57,232 bases of DNA from Anaerolineae bacterium (lineage in GTDB: Bacteria > Pseudomonadota > Alphaproteobacteria > DSM-16000 > Inquilinaceae), in the NCBI GenBank assembly GCA_028285185.1, contig JANQQD010000033.1:1-57232 (forward strand), read 5' to 3'. Position 1 is the first letter of the stretch, and every line of letters starts with the position of its first letter. The position numbers were made by a program, and so were the translations under genes. Below the pieces are notes generated by a model. It was not told the origin of the DNA. It saw nothing but the letters and a program-made list of their open reading frames with translations, and made no database searches. Shown here one piece after another: positions 24,578 through 33,210 of this stretch.

Positions 24578-25528
24578 TTACGTTGCCTGCGTGTTCAGAT
24601 CGGCCACGACGCCATGCGCCTGTTCGTTGCACATTTCCAGCGTGCATTCGACAAGCAGCTGGCGCCGCTCACTGTCGCCGACCTTGGCCAAGTTGATGGT
24701 CTTGTAGTTCTGCAGGTGCGCCACGGCCGCCATGCTCGGGTCGAGCACGAACGCGTCGCGTTCCCGCTGGAACCGGTTCGGGATCACGCGCAGCTCGCCA
24801 AAGTCCGACGCGTAGAGATGCGCCGCCGCCTGAATGCGGTCCTTGGCGATGTTCTGCCGCGCCTGCGTCCGGCCCGTGAAACCGCTGACCACGGTCTTGT
24901 TGTACGGCCCCACCATGATGATGCCGGGATCGGCACCGTTGGTGAAACACGACTGGATGACCGTCTTCAGCATGGCCTCGGTCATGGTGCGGAGCACCGA
25001 GCTGTCGTCCGCCGCCGCCGAACCGTTCGACGAGTTGCCGCCGTTGGTCTCGGTCGACGTGTTGGACTTCAGCCACGACCGCAAACTGCGCATCTGCCGG
25101 GCCAGCGTCGAACCACCAGCCACCCAACCCTGATTCCCGGTCATCGCCGTCTCGACGTCGCGCTTCAGCTCCTTGGCGCGCTTCGCCATCTGGTACGAGA
25201 TTTCCGAGTTACGGCCCGCCTTGTCGACCGCCTCCTGCGTGCCGGTGACGGCCGCAGTCTTGAAGCTGATCTGACAGTAGTTCTGTTGGCGGGTCGTCGG
25301 CGTGGACGTCGAAACCGTTACCGCGTCGCCTTCCAACTGTGCGTTGGTGGAGACGGCCGCCGCCAGGGTGTCGGTCTGCCACTCGTGAAGGACAGCGCGC
25401 GCCTTCGTCTTCTTGATGGACGAGATAAACGGCGTGTCCGTCGGTGAGATGTTGTAGATGACGTCGGTCAAATCCTCCCGGTTGCCGATCGCCGTGTAGG
25501 TGGTGAAACCACCCGTTGCGAGTGCCAT
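24578..25528 (-). CDS. major capsid protein, SU10 type (DUF5309)
   Basis: 316 residues. It shows the pattern of the SU10/DUF5309 major head protein family: an N-terminal FTTYTAIGNREDLTDVIYN and SPTDTPFISSIKKTKAR, then VHEWQTD-like and GNQGWVAGGSTLARQMRSL, and a late GRTQARQNIAKDRIQAAAH. It forms the HK97-fold shell. It is directly downstream of the scaffold gene, as usual. Confidence 0.88.
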   Translation of the reverse strand: MALATGGFTTYTAIGNREDLTDVIYNISPTDTPFISSIKKTKARAVLHEWQTDTLAAAVSTNAQLEGDAVTVSTSTPTTRQQNYCQISFKTAAVTGTQEAVDKAGRNSEISYQMAKRAKELKRDVETAMTGNQGWVAGGSTLARQMRSLRSWLKSNTSTETNGGNSSNGSAAADDSSVLRTMTEAMLKTVIQSCFTNGADPGIIMVGPYNKTVVSGFTGRTQARQNIAKDRIQAAAHLYASDFGELRVIPNRFQRERDAFVLDPSMAAVAHLQNYKTINLAKVGDSERRQLLVECTLEMCNEQAHGVVADLNTQAT

Positions 25529-25540
25529 TGCTCCATATCC

Positions 25541-26596
25541 TTAGAGGATGTGGCGCAGAACCTGAGCAGCGCTGTCGATATCGCCGCGCTTCTTCAGGCG
25601 ATCGAAATCCTTCTGCGCCTGCTGTTGCTTTGAGGCCCGCTTGCCGGGTGTCGGCGTGGCTTGGGCCGGCTGCATCTTCGGAGCGGGATCGGGCTTCGGC
25701 TTTTTCGCGATCTTCGCCTTGGCGCGGCGGTAGCTGGACAATTCGCGGAGCAACTTGACCGCCCGATGGTCAGTCAGCAGCACCAACTCATCCTCCGAGT
25801 ACCCCTCGTCACGCATCAGGTCGGCGATTTCAGCTTTCTCGCGCGTGGCCACAGACGGGTCTTTCCACTCGGGAATAACCCCAAGAAGGCGCTCTTTGGC
25901 CTTTTTGAGATCTTCCCGGTAGCGCTCTTCCGTTTCCTGTTGGCTGCGCTGGCCCAACATCTGCTCTTGGGCCTGAATCACCCGAAGCTTTTGGTTCCGC
26001 TCATTGATCTCTTCACGGACAAGCAGGTACTGCTGCGGGTCCTCATTCCTGAGCCGCTGCAATGCCTCATCCGTCCATCCGCCCCTGACCGACTGTTCGG
26101 CATAGACCCGAACGGCCTTCAGAGTTTGCTGGAGCTGTTCACGCTCCCGCTTGGCAGTTTCCGCCTCGGATTGGAGCGCTTTACGCTCTTCCGATAGCGA
26201 CTGCGTCTTGCGTGTGTAGTCTGCGTTGCGCAGATACCCGTTCTTCAGCTCGTCGACACCGACATCCGTTTCGGTGCCGTCGGCAAGCCGGACGCGGAAG
26301 GTCTGGGGCTGCTCATCTGCTGGCGCCTCTTCAGCTTCCGCCTCGTCTTCGGCCTCATCATCACCCGCAGGCTGCTCTTCGCCCTCAGGCTCTGGCCCTT
26401 CGTCTGCCGCCCGCTCTTCCGGGGCCTCGTCCGTCTCAGCATCGTCGGCCTCCGGCGCAGCCTCTTGGGGCGCTTCCTTGGGCGGCTCCTCGTCGCTTAG
26501 CAGACCGCCGAAAACCGATGCCACCTCGTCGTCATTGGCGAAGCCCTCGCCATCGTTGATGATCTCGCCTACGGGCAACGGATCGGTTCCTGCCAT
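25541..26596 (-). CDS. capsid scaffolding protein
   Basis: 351 residues. Very acidic N-terminal third (Glu/Asp/Ala/Pro-rich), a short folded segment (FRVRLADGTETDVGVDELK, GYLRNADYTRKTQ) and then long coiled coil, with a basic Lys/Ala/Pro C-terminus. This composition and its position right before the capsid gene fit a scaffold that guides shell assembly and is then released. Confidence 0.8.
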   Translation of the reverse strand: MAGTDPLPVGEIINDGEGFANDDEVASVFGGLLSDEEPPKEAPQEAAPEADDAETDEAPEERAADEGPEPEGEEQPAGDDEAEDEAEAEEAPADEQPQTFRVRLADGTETDVGVDELKNGYLRNADYTRKTQSLSEERKALQSEAETAKREREQLQQTLKAVRVYAEQSVRGGWTDEALQRLRNEDPQQYLLVREEINERNQKLRVIQAQEQMLGQRSQQETEERYREDLKKAKERLLGVIPEWKDPSVATREKAEIADLMRDEGYSEDELVLLTDHRAVKLLRELSSYRRAKAKIAKKPKPDPAPKMQPAQATPTPGKRASKQQQAQKDFDRLKKRGDIDSAAQVLRHIL

Positions 26597-26949
26597 TAGT
26601 TCACCCCATTGGCACGACGTTTGGACTTAATAATCGTGGCGTCGTCTTGAATTATCTGCAGTTGACGGCGAACTTCTTCCAAAGCAGACAGCTTTGCGTG
26701 CGCCTGCTCTCGAATATCCACTGTCTGACCATTGCGCCATTGACCAATAAACGTGCTCTCCGCCTTTGCGAAAGCGACCTTCATGGCGTCGGTGCGCATG
26801 ATGCGGACAACCTCATCCGCGATACGCACGCGCGCATCGTCATCAAGGCTGTCCACCGCAGGCGGGGCATAATCAACGAAGGGCGCTTGTACGGCCGCTT
26901 GCTTCTGCCGCTCCCGCTCTGCCCGCTGCTCTCTGGTCAGCCCGACCAT
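26596..26949 (-). CDS. small helical protein upstream of scaffold
   Basis: 117 residues from ATG 26949 (stop and start share TGATG with the gene before it; a TTG at 26952 is possible). N-terminal coiled coil (REQRAERERQKQA) and a C-terminal helix pair. Probably head-associated; function unknown. Confidence 0.6.
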   Translation of the reverse strand: MVGLTREQRAERERQKQAAVQAPFVDYAPPAVDSLDDDARVRIADEVVRIMRTDAMKVAFAKAESTFIGQWRNGQTVDIREQAHAKLSALEEVRRQLQIIQDDATIIKSKRRANGVN

Positions 26950-27938
26950 CAATACCCTCCGATGCCGCCTTTGCCGCTTGATGACGCGCCGTAGCCACCG
27001 CCACCACGTCCACCGCGCTTTGATGCTGCCTTTGAGCCCGGCCCGAAGCCCGGCGCGAAGCCTCCGCCGCGACCACCACTACCCGGGCCGCCGTATCCAC
27101 CGCCACCGGCCGGGCTGTTTGGGCCCGTCATAGGCCCGCTGTAACCCTTTTGCGCAGCCTTCGACCCGCCGCCAAAGCCGGGCGCATAGCCGCCCATGCT
27201 CATGGGTCCGCCGGACAGGTCGAGAGTTGGCGCCGCGCCCATGAACGCGCGCTCAGCCGCCGCCAATTGACGCGACGAGAACAGCCCCGGCTCCGCCAGA
27301 TTGCCGCGCATGACACCGATCGCGTTCGGGTGCGCCGCGCTGGTCAGCCCCATGTCAACGATGCCAAACTCATGGGGATTCAGCTGTCCGCCGATGTAAC
27401 CGGCCAGCGCTCCGCCAAGGGGGCCGCCAAGAGCGCTGCCGATCAGCCCCGCGCCCAACGACGCAGGGTCAAACGCCACCACATCACGGACTTCGGCATA
27501 TGGGCCGGTTCCGACGATTCCGGTCCCGGAACTCAGGCCCATCATGCTCAGCGCGCCCGGCTCGATGTCCGAGTACTGCGTATCGCCGAACAGCTCCGTT
27601 GTCGGCCCGCTGAACATGCCACCCAACGACATGCCGTTCGGGTTGCCCGGCACAGAGCCATAGCCACCCGCGACACCGCTGCCGGCATCCCCTCCACCCC
27701 CTCCGCCGCCCATCGAAAAGGGGTCGGACGCAGGTGTTGGGGCTGGCGCCAAAGGCTGCGGCCCCGTCTCGGGAACTGCGATCTCCGAGGGCGGCACCGG
27801 ATTGAGCCAGCTGTCGTACCAAGCGTCATTGAGCGCCTGGTACTGGTCCACGTAATCCTGATACGGCGTCGGGCCGGGCGTCGGCGTCTGGTCCAGTGGT
27901 CCGCCGCGCCCCCAGGCGCTGCTATAGGGATGCGCCAT
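26949..27938 (-). CDS. glycine-rich virion protein
   Basis: 329 residues. Proline-rich N-terminus, a Gly-rich middle with membrane-like stretches (LGAGLIGSALGGPLGGALAG, about 165-184), and a Gly/Ser/Lys-rich tail with repeated APGFG-GSKAA-K units (about residues 255 and 300). Possibly another ejection or portal-interior protein. It lies between the tailspike and scaffold genes. Confidence 0.6.
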   Translation of the reverse strand: MAHPYSSAWGRGGPLDQTPTPGPTPYQDYVDQYQALNDAWYDSWLNPVPPSEIAVPETGPQPLAPAPTPASDPFSMGGGGGGGDAGSGVAGGYGSVPGNPNGMSLGGMFSGPTTELFGDTQYSDIEPGALSMMGLSSGTGIVGTGPYAEVRDVVAFDPASLGAGLIGSALGGPLGGALAGYIGGQLNPHEFGIVDMGLTSAAHPNAIGVMRGNLAEPGLFSSRQLAAAERAFMGAAPTLDLSGGPMSMGGYAPGFGGGSKAAQKGYSGPMTGPNSPAGGGGYGGPGSGGRGGGFAPGFGPGSKAASKRGGRGGGGYGASSSGKGGIGGY

Positions 27939-27964
27939 GCCGCCTGATCAGCTCCTTGGCGATG

Positions 27965-28036
27965 TCATCGGGCATGGCGGGCCAGCCGGTACCAGAGGGC
28001 GCCGAAGATGGGGACGTAGGCAAGGGCGCAGATCAT
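27965..28036 (-). CDS. possible 23-residue membrane peptide
   Basis: An ATG overlapping the tailspike stop (ATGA) opens a 23-codon frame with one membrane span (ICALAYVPIFGALWYRL). A further 17-codon frame (27922-27975) starts inside it and runs into the next gene, so the gap may be filled by a chain of coupled mini-genes. Such short frames can arise by chance. Confidence 0.3.
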   Translation of the reverse strand: MICALAYVPIFGALWYRLARHAR

Positions 28037-29892
28037 GGGTAGAAGTCCCAGCCGCCAGGATTGGCCACATACGTCTCCGCTTCGGACAGTGATTCCGGCA
28101 CGTCGGGCCAAGCCGTCGGAGGGCCGCTTGCCGTCGTGCGCGCGTTCCAATGCCAATGGCTCTGTGGGCCGGCCGCCGTAATTGGGGTCGTTCCGTCAGC
28201 AAACGTCCCAATATACGCCGTCCCGTCGCCGCCATAGACACGCGCGGACGGGTTGATACGGAAGTCGCCAACAGCTGGCCCCACTGTCGTGATGGTATCC
28301 CCGCCGCCGTTGGCCCAACCGAGCCAAAAAGCATTCGAATTGCCTACGGCCTGATCTGCCACCTCTGCGTAGACACTGTCGGTATCCTGTGACGTAGCCG
28401 ATTGCCAACCAGCAAGGGTCGTATAAAACGTTCCCGCATACTGCGCATGAAACGGCTCATCAAGAGGGTCGTGCTTAGCAAAAAATACATTATAATTGCC
28501 AGAATACACAACGCCAGACGGTATCTGCAGCTGAATAATTCCTCCGAAGACAATCGAGTAATTTATATCGAAGGCCCCTCCGGTCGCGTTTGAATTATTG
28601 TACCAATTTCCGGCGTTATGTATCGCCTCCATGTAAAACGCACATCGCCCAATTGTCACATCGGCATTTGCGCCGCCAGTCAGCTTGAACACTGACGAAT
28701 TATTGCCGTTCGTTGCGCGCGCGCCAATGTTTATCGAGGCATGCTCGATGTCTGCCGTGCTGATGTTGTTTACAGTACCGGCTACGTAAGAATCGTTCGC
28801 GGTGGCATACTTCACGGTACCCGACGTTACTCCCAAACGTATCGTCAATTCATCATGGCACCCCGTCATGAAAAGATTTTCCCAGGGCGCTACACCACCA
28901 AGATTTTGAAAGAATACGTCTCCAGCGGCCCAGCACTGCCTCATCGTTCCCGACGCATACAGGCTTGCATTGCTGGAGTGCGCGACTCCCATCGCGCTGC
29001 CGCCGTTGATCCCTGTCAACTGGATCGCCCCAACACGTTCAAATGTATAATGTGTCCCGAAGGGGATGTCGTCCAAGTAGGCGACAAGCATGGTATTGCT
29101 TGGCTCATAGCTTGTCGGCGGATCTGCCGCATACGCTATCGAGTCAGACACGACGCCAGACCCAATGCCGATGTTGTGCTTAGTGCCCCATGACGCTAGT
29201 ATCTTAGATGCATTTACATCCAACTCGTTCACGCCATCAAAACTGCCATTGTTGACTATTGCTCTTTGTGTTTTAACAGATTCCACGCGCGTATTGTTGC
29301 CAAACACCAAGGCAAACCGACGGGTCGAAACTTCATACACTTTTCCATTTGTCGTTGGGTTCCCACTATCACTTGGATGGATGTGCATTGTTACAGGCGT
29401 GCCATCTGACCCCTGCACATCCACAAATGATCCGGCCGCCGCTTCGCATGCAGCAACATCATCGACGCGATCAAGTAGCACGCCGTCCTCGTAAGCCGTC
29501 AGCCGGTGCGTTCCATCAGCATTATGCGCAATCGACGCTTCATATGTGTTGCTTTGGCCACTGGCCAAACTCCAGCTTGTCACTATGTCGGCGCCGTCAA
29601 TAGTGCCGCCATCTCCAACAACAACGCAGTTGTCCAGCGTCTCTATGTTCAACGTTCCTCGCCAATGACTATCTTGATTCAGCAGCCTAATTCTTGCGCC
29701 GCTTCCAACCGCTTCTGCCGCTGTTTGGATTGCGCTCAATGTCTGAAGAGGCGAACTCTCCGTTAACCCGTCATTTACATCCGAACCATTTACAGAATCG
29801 CCATACACGTCGTACGTATCTTGCCAAAACCCCACCGTCAAATCGCGAGTTAAATTACGAACAAGATCGCGTGTAGGCTTCCTGACCAACAT
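28033..29892 (-). CDS. tailspike-like receptor-binding protein (beta-helix)
   Basis: 619 residues from ATG 29892, overlapping the upstream stop (TAATG). After a 25-residue anchor with repeated TRDL units (PTRDLVRNLTRDLTVGF), the protein has NGSDVNDGLTESSPLQTLS, the usual entry to a right-handed parallel beta-helix, and long Asn/Ser/Gly-rich rungs. Base composition is clearly lower in GC than neighbouring head and tail genes. Likely a spike that binds or cleaves surface polysaccharide; no catalytic residues could be assigned. Confidence 0.75.
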   Translation of the reverse strand: MLVRKPTRDLVRNLTRDLTVGFWQDTYDVYGDSVNGSDVNDGLTESSPLQTLSAIQTAAEAVGSGARIRLLNQDSHWRGTLNIETLDNCVVVGDGGTIDGADIVTSWSLASGQSNTYEASIAHNADGTHRLTAYEDGVLLDRVDDVAACEAAAGSFVDVQGSDGTPVTMHIHPSDSGNPTTNGKVYEVSTRRFALVFGNNTRVESVKTQRAIVNNGSFDGVNELDVNASKILASWGTKHNIGIGSGVVSDSIAYAADPPTSYEPSNTMLVAYLDDIPFGTHYTFERVGAIQLTGINGGSAMGVAHSSNASLYASGTMRQCWAAGDVFFQNLGGVAPWENLFMTGCHDELTIRLGVTSGTVKYATANDSYVAGTVNNISTADIEHASINIGARATNGNNSSVFKLTGGANADVTIGRCAFYMEAIHNAGNWYNNSNATGGAFDINYSIVFGGIIQLQIPSGVVYSGNYNVFFAKHDPLDEPFHAQYAGTFYTTLAGWQSATSQDTDSVYAEVADQAVGNSNAFWLGWANGGGDTITTVGPAVGDFRINPSARVYGGDGTAYIGTFADGTTPITAAGPQSHWHWNARTTASGPPTAWPDVPESLSEAETYVANPGGWDFYP

Positions 29893-30593
29893 TACACCGC
29901 TGCCCACTTTTCTGCGGCGTAGTTAAAGAAACGGGTCTCATTTTCTGTAGAAATTGAATTGTTGTAAAACGCAATCTCCGCAATATCGCCATCGAACGAA
30001 AACGGTGCGCCGAAATTGCACAAGTTAAGAGTAGAAGTCCAAGCTGAAATATCCACGCCCTTCATTAAAAGGCATGCGTTATTATTATTCATTGCATCAT
30101 GAACATCGTTGCGATCTGTGAATGACTGCAAGATGCCGTTTAGCTTAAATGTCGGCGTGCCCAACGACGACAATGTCGTATCAGACGACCCATCGTCCGC
30201 CGCCAAAGAAAACTTTCCGCCTCCATCACTCATGTGCAGGTATGTTGAGTCTGTTGTGTGAAACACAATAAATATATCTGTAGTGCCGCTTGGCTTTGGG
30301 ACGTCGAGCCTATCTGCAGAAAACGTCAAAACGTTACGACCATTCAATGTATTGGAGTTAGTTGTCGGTTTCAGCGCTTCCGTTGTTTGTGTTGCATGAT
30401 TATCCTCACCCGACTTGTCATCCCACTGCGATACTGCGCCCGCCGTTTCCGTGATCGTGCTGGCGTCCGATGCGTCGAGCCAGAGGACAAGGCCAGAGAT
30501 GTCAGCGGGAGAGAATGAGTCGCTGAAGAACCGCTCCGTCATCCCCCGCGTCAGGTCGCGCGTCAGGGGGCGGGTGAGGGACTGGGTGGGCAT
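29892..30593 (-). CDS. LamG/lectin-fold receptor-binding protein
   Basis: 233 residues. N-terminal anchor SLTRPLTRDLTRGMTERFF shares the TRxLTRDLTR motif with the following tailspike. It continues as a concanavalin/LamG-like domain: LVLWLDASDASTI, WDDKSGEDNHATQ, LNGRNVLTF, GDIAEIAFYNNSIS, ending NYAAEKW. This fold in phages usually binds glycans. Low GC like its neighbour. Confidence 0.75.
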   Translation of the reverse strand: MPTQSLTRPLTRDLTRGMTERFFSDSFSPADISGLVLWLDASDASTITETAGAVSQWDDKSGEDNHATQTTEALKPTTNSNTLNGRNVLTFSADRLDVPKPSGTTDIFIVFHTTDSTYLHMSDGGGKFSLAADDGSSDTTLSSLGTPTFKLNGILQSFTDRNDVHDAMNNNNACLLMKGVDISAWTSTLNLCNFGAPFSFDGDIAEIAFYNNSISTENETRFFNYAAEKWAAV

Positions 30594-30895
30594 TAGGTCG
30601 CTTTCGACAAGCCGACGCCAAGGCGGACAACCACAGTGCCGCTGGTAAAGTTGCCGGTCTTGACGCCGATGCGCACATCACAGCCCTCGCCGGCCGTATA
30701 AACCTTTTCCGTGTTCGCCGTGTACGACTCCACATCGCGCCAGTTCGTGCCGTCCAGGCGATGCTGCAGGTGCACCGTTGCCGACCACGTTCCGCTGACG
30801 GACACGCTTGCGCCCTCTTCGGGCCGCACGCTCAGCGGATCGGTGAAGTTGTTTGCCGCGGTGATCGATGCTGACCGCGCCCCGAAACTGCCCAT
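30593..30895 (-). CDS. small beta-sandwich virion protein
   Basis: 100 residues, all-beta composition with SVSVSGTWSATVHLQHRLD and DVRIGVKTGNFTSGTVVVRLG, a pattern of Ig-like or decoration-type phage proteins. It starts 9 bp after the portal stop and overlaps the lectin-fold gene by one base. It may be the docking base for the two receptor-binding proteins or a capsid decoration protein. Confidence 0.6.
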   Translation of the reverse strand: MGSFGARSASITAANNFTDPLSVRPEEGASVSVSGTWSATVHLQHRLDGTNWRDVESYTANTEKVYTAGEGCDVRIGVKTGNFTSGTVVVRLGVGLSKAT

Positions 30896-30904
30896 TAGCC
30901 GCTC

Positions 30905-33040
30905 CTACGCCACAGATCTCAACGGCTGCGCCGCCAGCCGCATGCGCGCTAACCGCTCTTCCAGCCGCATCTCCGCCGCGGCCAGCTCTTCCTTCAGCGT
31001 CAGCTCAGCCGCCACCTCTTCACGCCGCTGCTCAACCTTCATCCGCGCCTCTTCGCGGTCCTGCGCCACCTGCGCCTGCGCCTTCTGCGCATCCAACTGC
31101 AGCTTCGCCATGTCGACCTGCATCTTGGCCATCTCGACCTGCATCATCATGGCCGCCGGATCGGACTGCTGTTGCTGCTGAGCCTGCATGGCCATACGCT
31201 GCTGCGCTTCGGGGCCATCTGGATCGTCAAAGAACTTATCAACGCCAGCAAAGCCGGCCGTCTTGACCATCTCATCAAGCGTGTTGTGGATCTTCTTCCA
31301 CGTCACCATGCCGCCGGCCCCGCCCGCGGCCATACCCTCTTTCTGCTGCTGCAGGATGGTCGACAGGTGCATAAGTTGCTCAGTCTTGTTGCCGGTCCCA
31401 AGACCGACCATGACCGACATGTCCATCTCAGGATTCCAGCCGCGCGGGTCCATCGGCACCCAATTGTTGCGCAGACGAATTACGCGCTCCTTGTCCTGAT
31501 ACTTCGCCGCGATCTTCAGGATGTTGCGGAAAATCCGCTTGAAGCCCAGCTCGGCCAGCACGCGCGCCAACAGCTTGATCCGTTGCTGCGCGGCCGTCAT
31601 GGCTTGATTGGAGGCCGCTGCAGTGACGTTGTGGAGCAAATCGGGGTCAACGCCCATCTGCGTCTGCGAAACGCCCGTGCGCATCTCCCTGACGCGCTCG
31701 CAGTGGTCGATCATTGCGAAACCGTGCTGGGCAACGAACGGGATCGCGCCGCCCCAATCGATCATCCCCGGCGCCTTGGCCCGCACCGGCTTCCCCGGCT
31801 CACGCTGCAGCAGATCATCAATGTTGACCTGTCCATCGACAATGACCGGACTCGGATTGTTGGTCAGGTACAGGTTGTCCATCATCTGCCGCCAGATCGT
31901 GGACTTCAGCAGCTGCAGATCCTTGACCAGATCGGCTTGGCTCAAGCCCCACACCGTGTGCGGCACCAGCACAGGCGACCACAGCGCCCACGTCGTATCG
32001 TCCACGACGTCGATTTCCGGCTCGCCATCACGCTCCATCAGCTCCGCACCAGTCGTGCCGGCCACCACAACCCGGCGCAGCTCGCTGATACCGTCGCCGT
32101 CGTAGTCGACACGCAGATACCATTCCGTGATCAGCACCGGCCGCTCGGCTTCGTCGACCCGCGTGGAGCGAATGTCGTTGTCTTCCTCGTCGGGGAACCG
32201 CGCGTCGCCTTCGCCCGTCAGGTCGTCGTCTTCATCCTCGTCGGTCGGCAGGCTCCAGACGAAATCCTTGTCATAGCCCATAGCCACAAGCTCGGATCGC
32301 GTCCGCTGCACCCGGTGCCCGCAGGGGTAGATGTCCCGATGCGTCGCGCCCTTGTGGATCAGGAAGTGCTCCGGCGCGATGATCTCGACCTTCACGCGGC
32401 CGATCGTCTGCGTGCGCCGCAGCTTGACTTTGTACTCAACCGGCTTCGGCAGGTCCGGCAGCGCTGCGTTCGGGTTTGCCGCCTTGATGGCCTCCATTTC
32501 GGCCATCGCCGCTTCCTGCGCCGGATCAAGCTCTAGCGGGATCTCTTCCTCTTCCAGGATCTCGACTTCGTCGTCATCTTCCAACAGCGCCAACTCTTCA
32601 GCGCTCAACCCCTGCCGCGTCTCCTCCGTGATCTTCGTGCGCTCATCCCAGTAGGTCTTGGCAATGCCGACCTTCTGCAGCAGGGCATCCTTGATGAACT
32701 CGTAGCTGTTCAGGAAGCCCTGATTGTCCTTGTTGTAGATGTGGTTGACGTAGTCCGTGGCCTGGTCAACGTGCTCCTCGTCTTCCGGCCCCTCGGGCTC
32801 GAACTTCACCGGGTCTTCCGTGCCGTGGAAGATCTCCATCAGCGCCGGCATCACCCATTCGATCGTGTCCATCACGTCGCGGCTGATGACGCGCGAACGC
32901 CCCTCGACCTCGTCGCCGAAGGGCTCGCCGAGGAAGAAGTTCATCGCCTCTTCACGCTCTTGCGTGATCTGGGACGAAAGGTAGCCGGTTGCTTGGTAGA
33001 TCTGCGCGCTGACGAGGGCCTTCAGCTCGATGTCGTCCAT
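30905..33040 (-). CDS. portal protein
   Basis: 711 residues, the size of podoviral portals. Typical segments are MNFFLGEPFGDEVEGRSRV, VMDTIEWVMPALMEIFHG, VGIAKTYWDE, DLVKDLQLLKSTIWRQMMD and GVSQTQMGVDPDLL. The last 130 residues form a Gln/Met/Glu-rich coiled coil, probably the barrel. It forms the 12-subunit DNA channel and motor dock. The terminase genes lie just upstream. Confidence 0.9.
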   Translation of the reverse strand: MDDIELKALVSAQIYQATGYLSSQITQEREEAMNFFLGEPFGDEVEGRSRVISRDVMDTIEWVMPALMEIFHGTEDPVKFEPEGPEDEEHVDQATDYVNHIYNKDNQGFLNSYEFIKDALLQKVGIAKTYWDERTKITEETRQGLSAEELALLEDDDEVEILEEEEIPLELDPAQEAAMAEMEAIKAANPNAALPDLPKPVEYKVKLRRTQTIGRVKVEIIAPEHFLIHKGATHRDIYPCGHRVQRTRSELVAMGYDKDFVWSLPTDEDEDDDLTGEGDARFPDEEDNDIRSTRVDEAERPVLITEWYLRVDYDGDGISELRRVVVAGTTGAELMERDGEPEIDVVDDTTWALWSPVLVPHTVWGLSQADLVKDLQLLKSTIWRQMMDNLYLTNNPSPVIVDGQVNIDDLLQREPGKPVRAKAPGMIDWGGAIPFVAQHGFAMIDHCERVREMRTGVSQTQMGVDPDLLHNVTAAASNQAMTAAQQRIKLLARVLAELGFKRIFRNILKIAAKYQDKERVIRLRNNWVPMDPRGWNPEMDMSVMVGLGTGNKTEQLMHLSTILQQQKEGMAAGGAGGMVTWKKIHNTLDEMVKTAGFAGVDKFFDDPDGPEAQQRMAMQAQQQQQSDPAAMMMQVEMAKMQVDMAKLQLDAQKAQAQVAQDREEARMKVEQRREEVAAELTLKEELAAAEMRLEERLARMRLAAQPLRSVA

Positions 33041-33210
33041 TAGGCGGACTGCCCCTCGCTATCCTCGCGACGAGCCCAAGCTTGCCACGCAAAGTCACGC
33101 GGCTCGTACCCGGCGCAACACAACCACTTGTCAGTCGCGGCGTTGAAGCTGCAAGCGTCGACCCAGCGATAATAACTAAGCCAAGCCGCCGCCTCTGCAC
33201 TCGCTTCCAT
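33040..33210 (-). CDS. small protein between TerL and portal
   Basis: 56 residues from ATG 33210, which shares TGATG with the TerL stop. Trp- and Cys-rich (AWLSYYRWVDACSF, WLCCAGYEPRDFAWQAW). It overlaps the portal start by one base. Function unknown. Confidence 0.55.
   Translation of the reverse strand: MEASAEAAAWLSYYRWVDACSFNAATDKWLCCAGYEPRDFAWQAWARREDSEGQSA

Noticed and set aside
31172..32536. Plus-strand 454-codon open frame
   Set aside because: Antisense of the portal gene; no start signal and biased composition.
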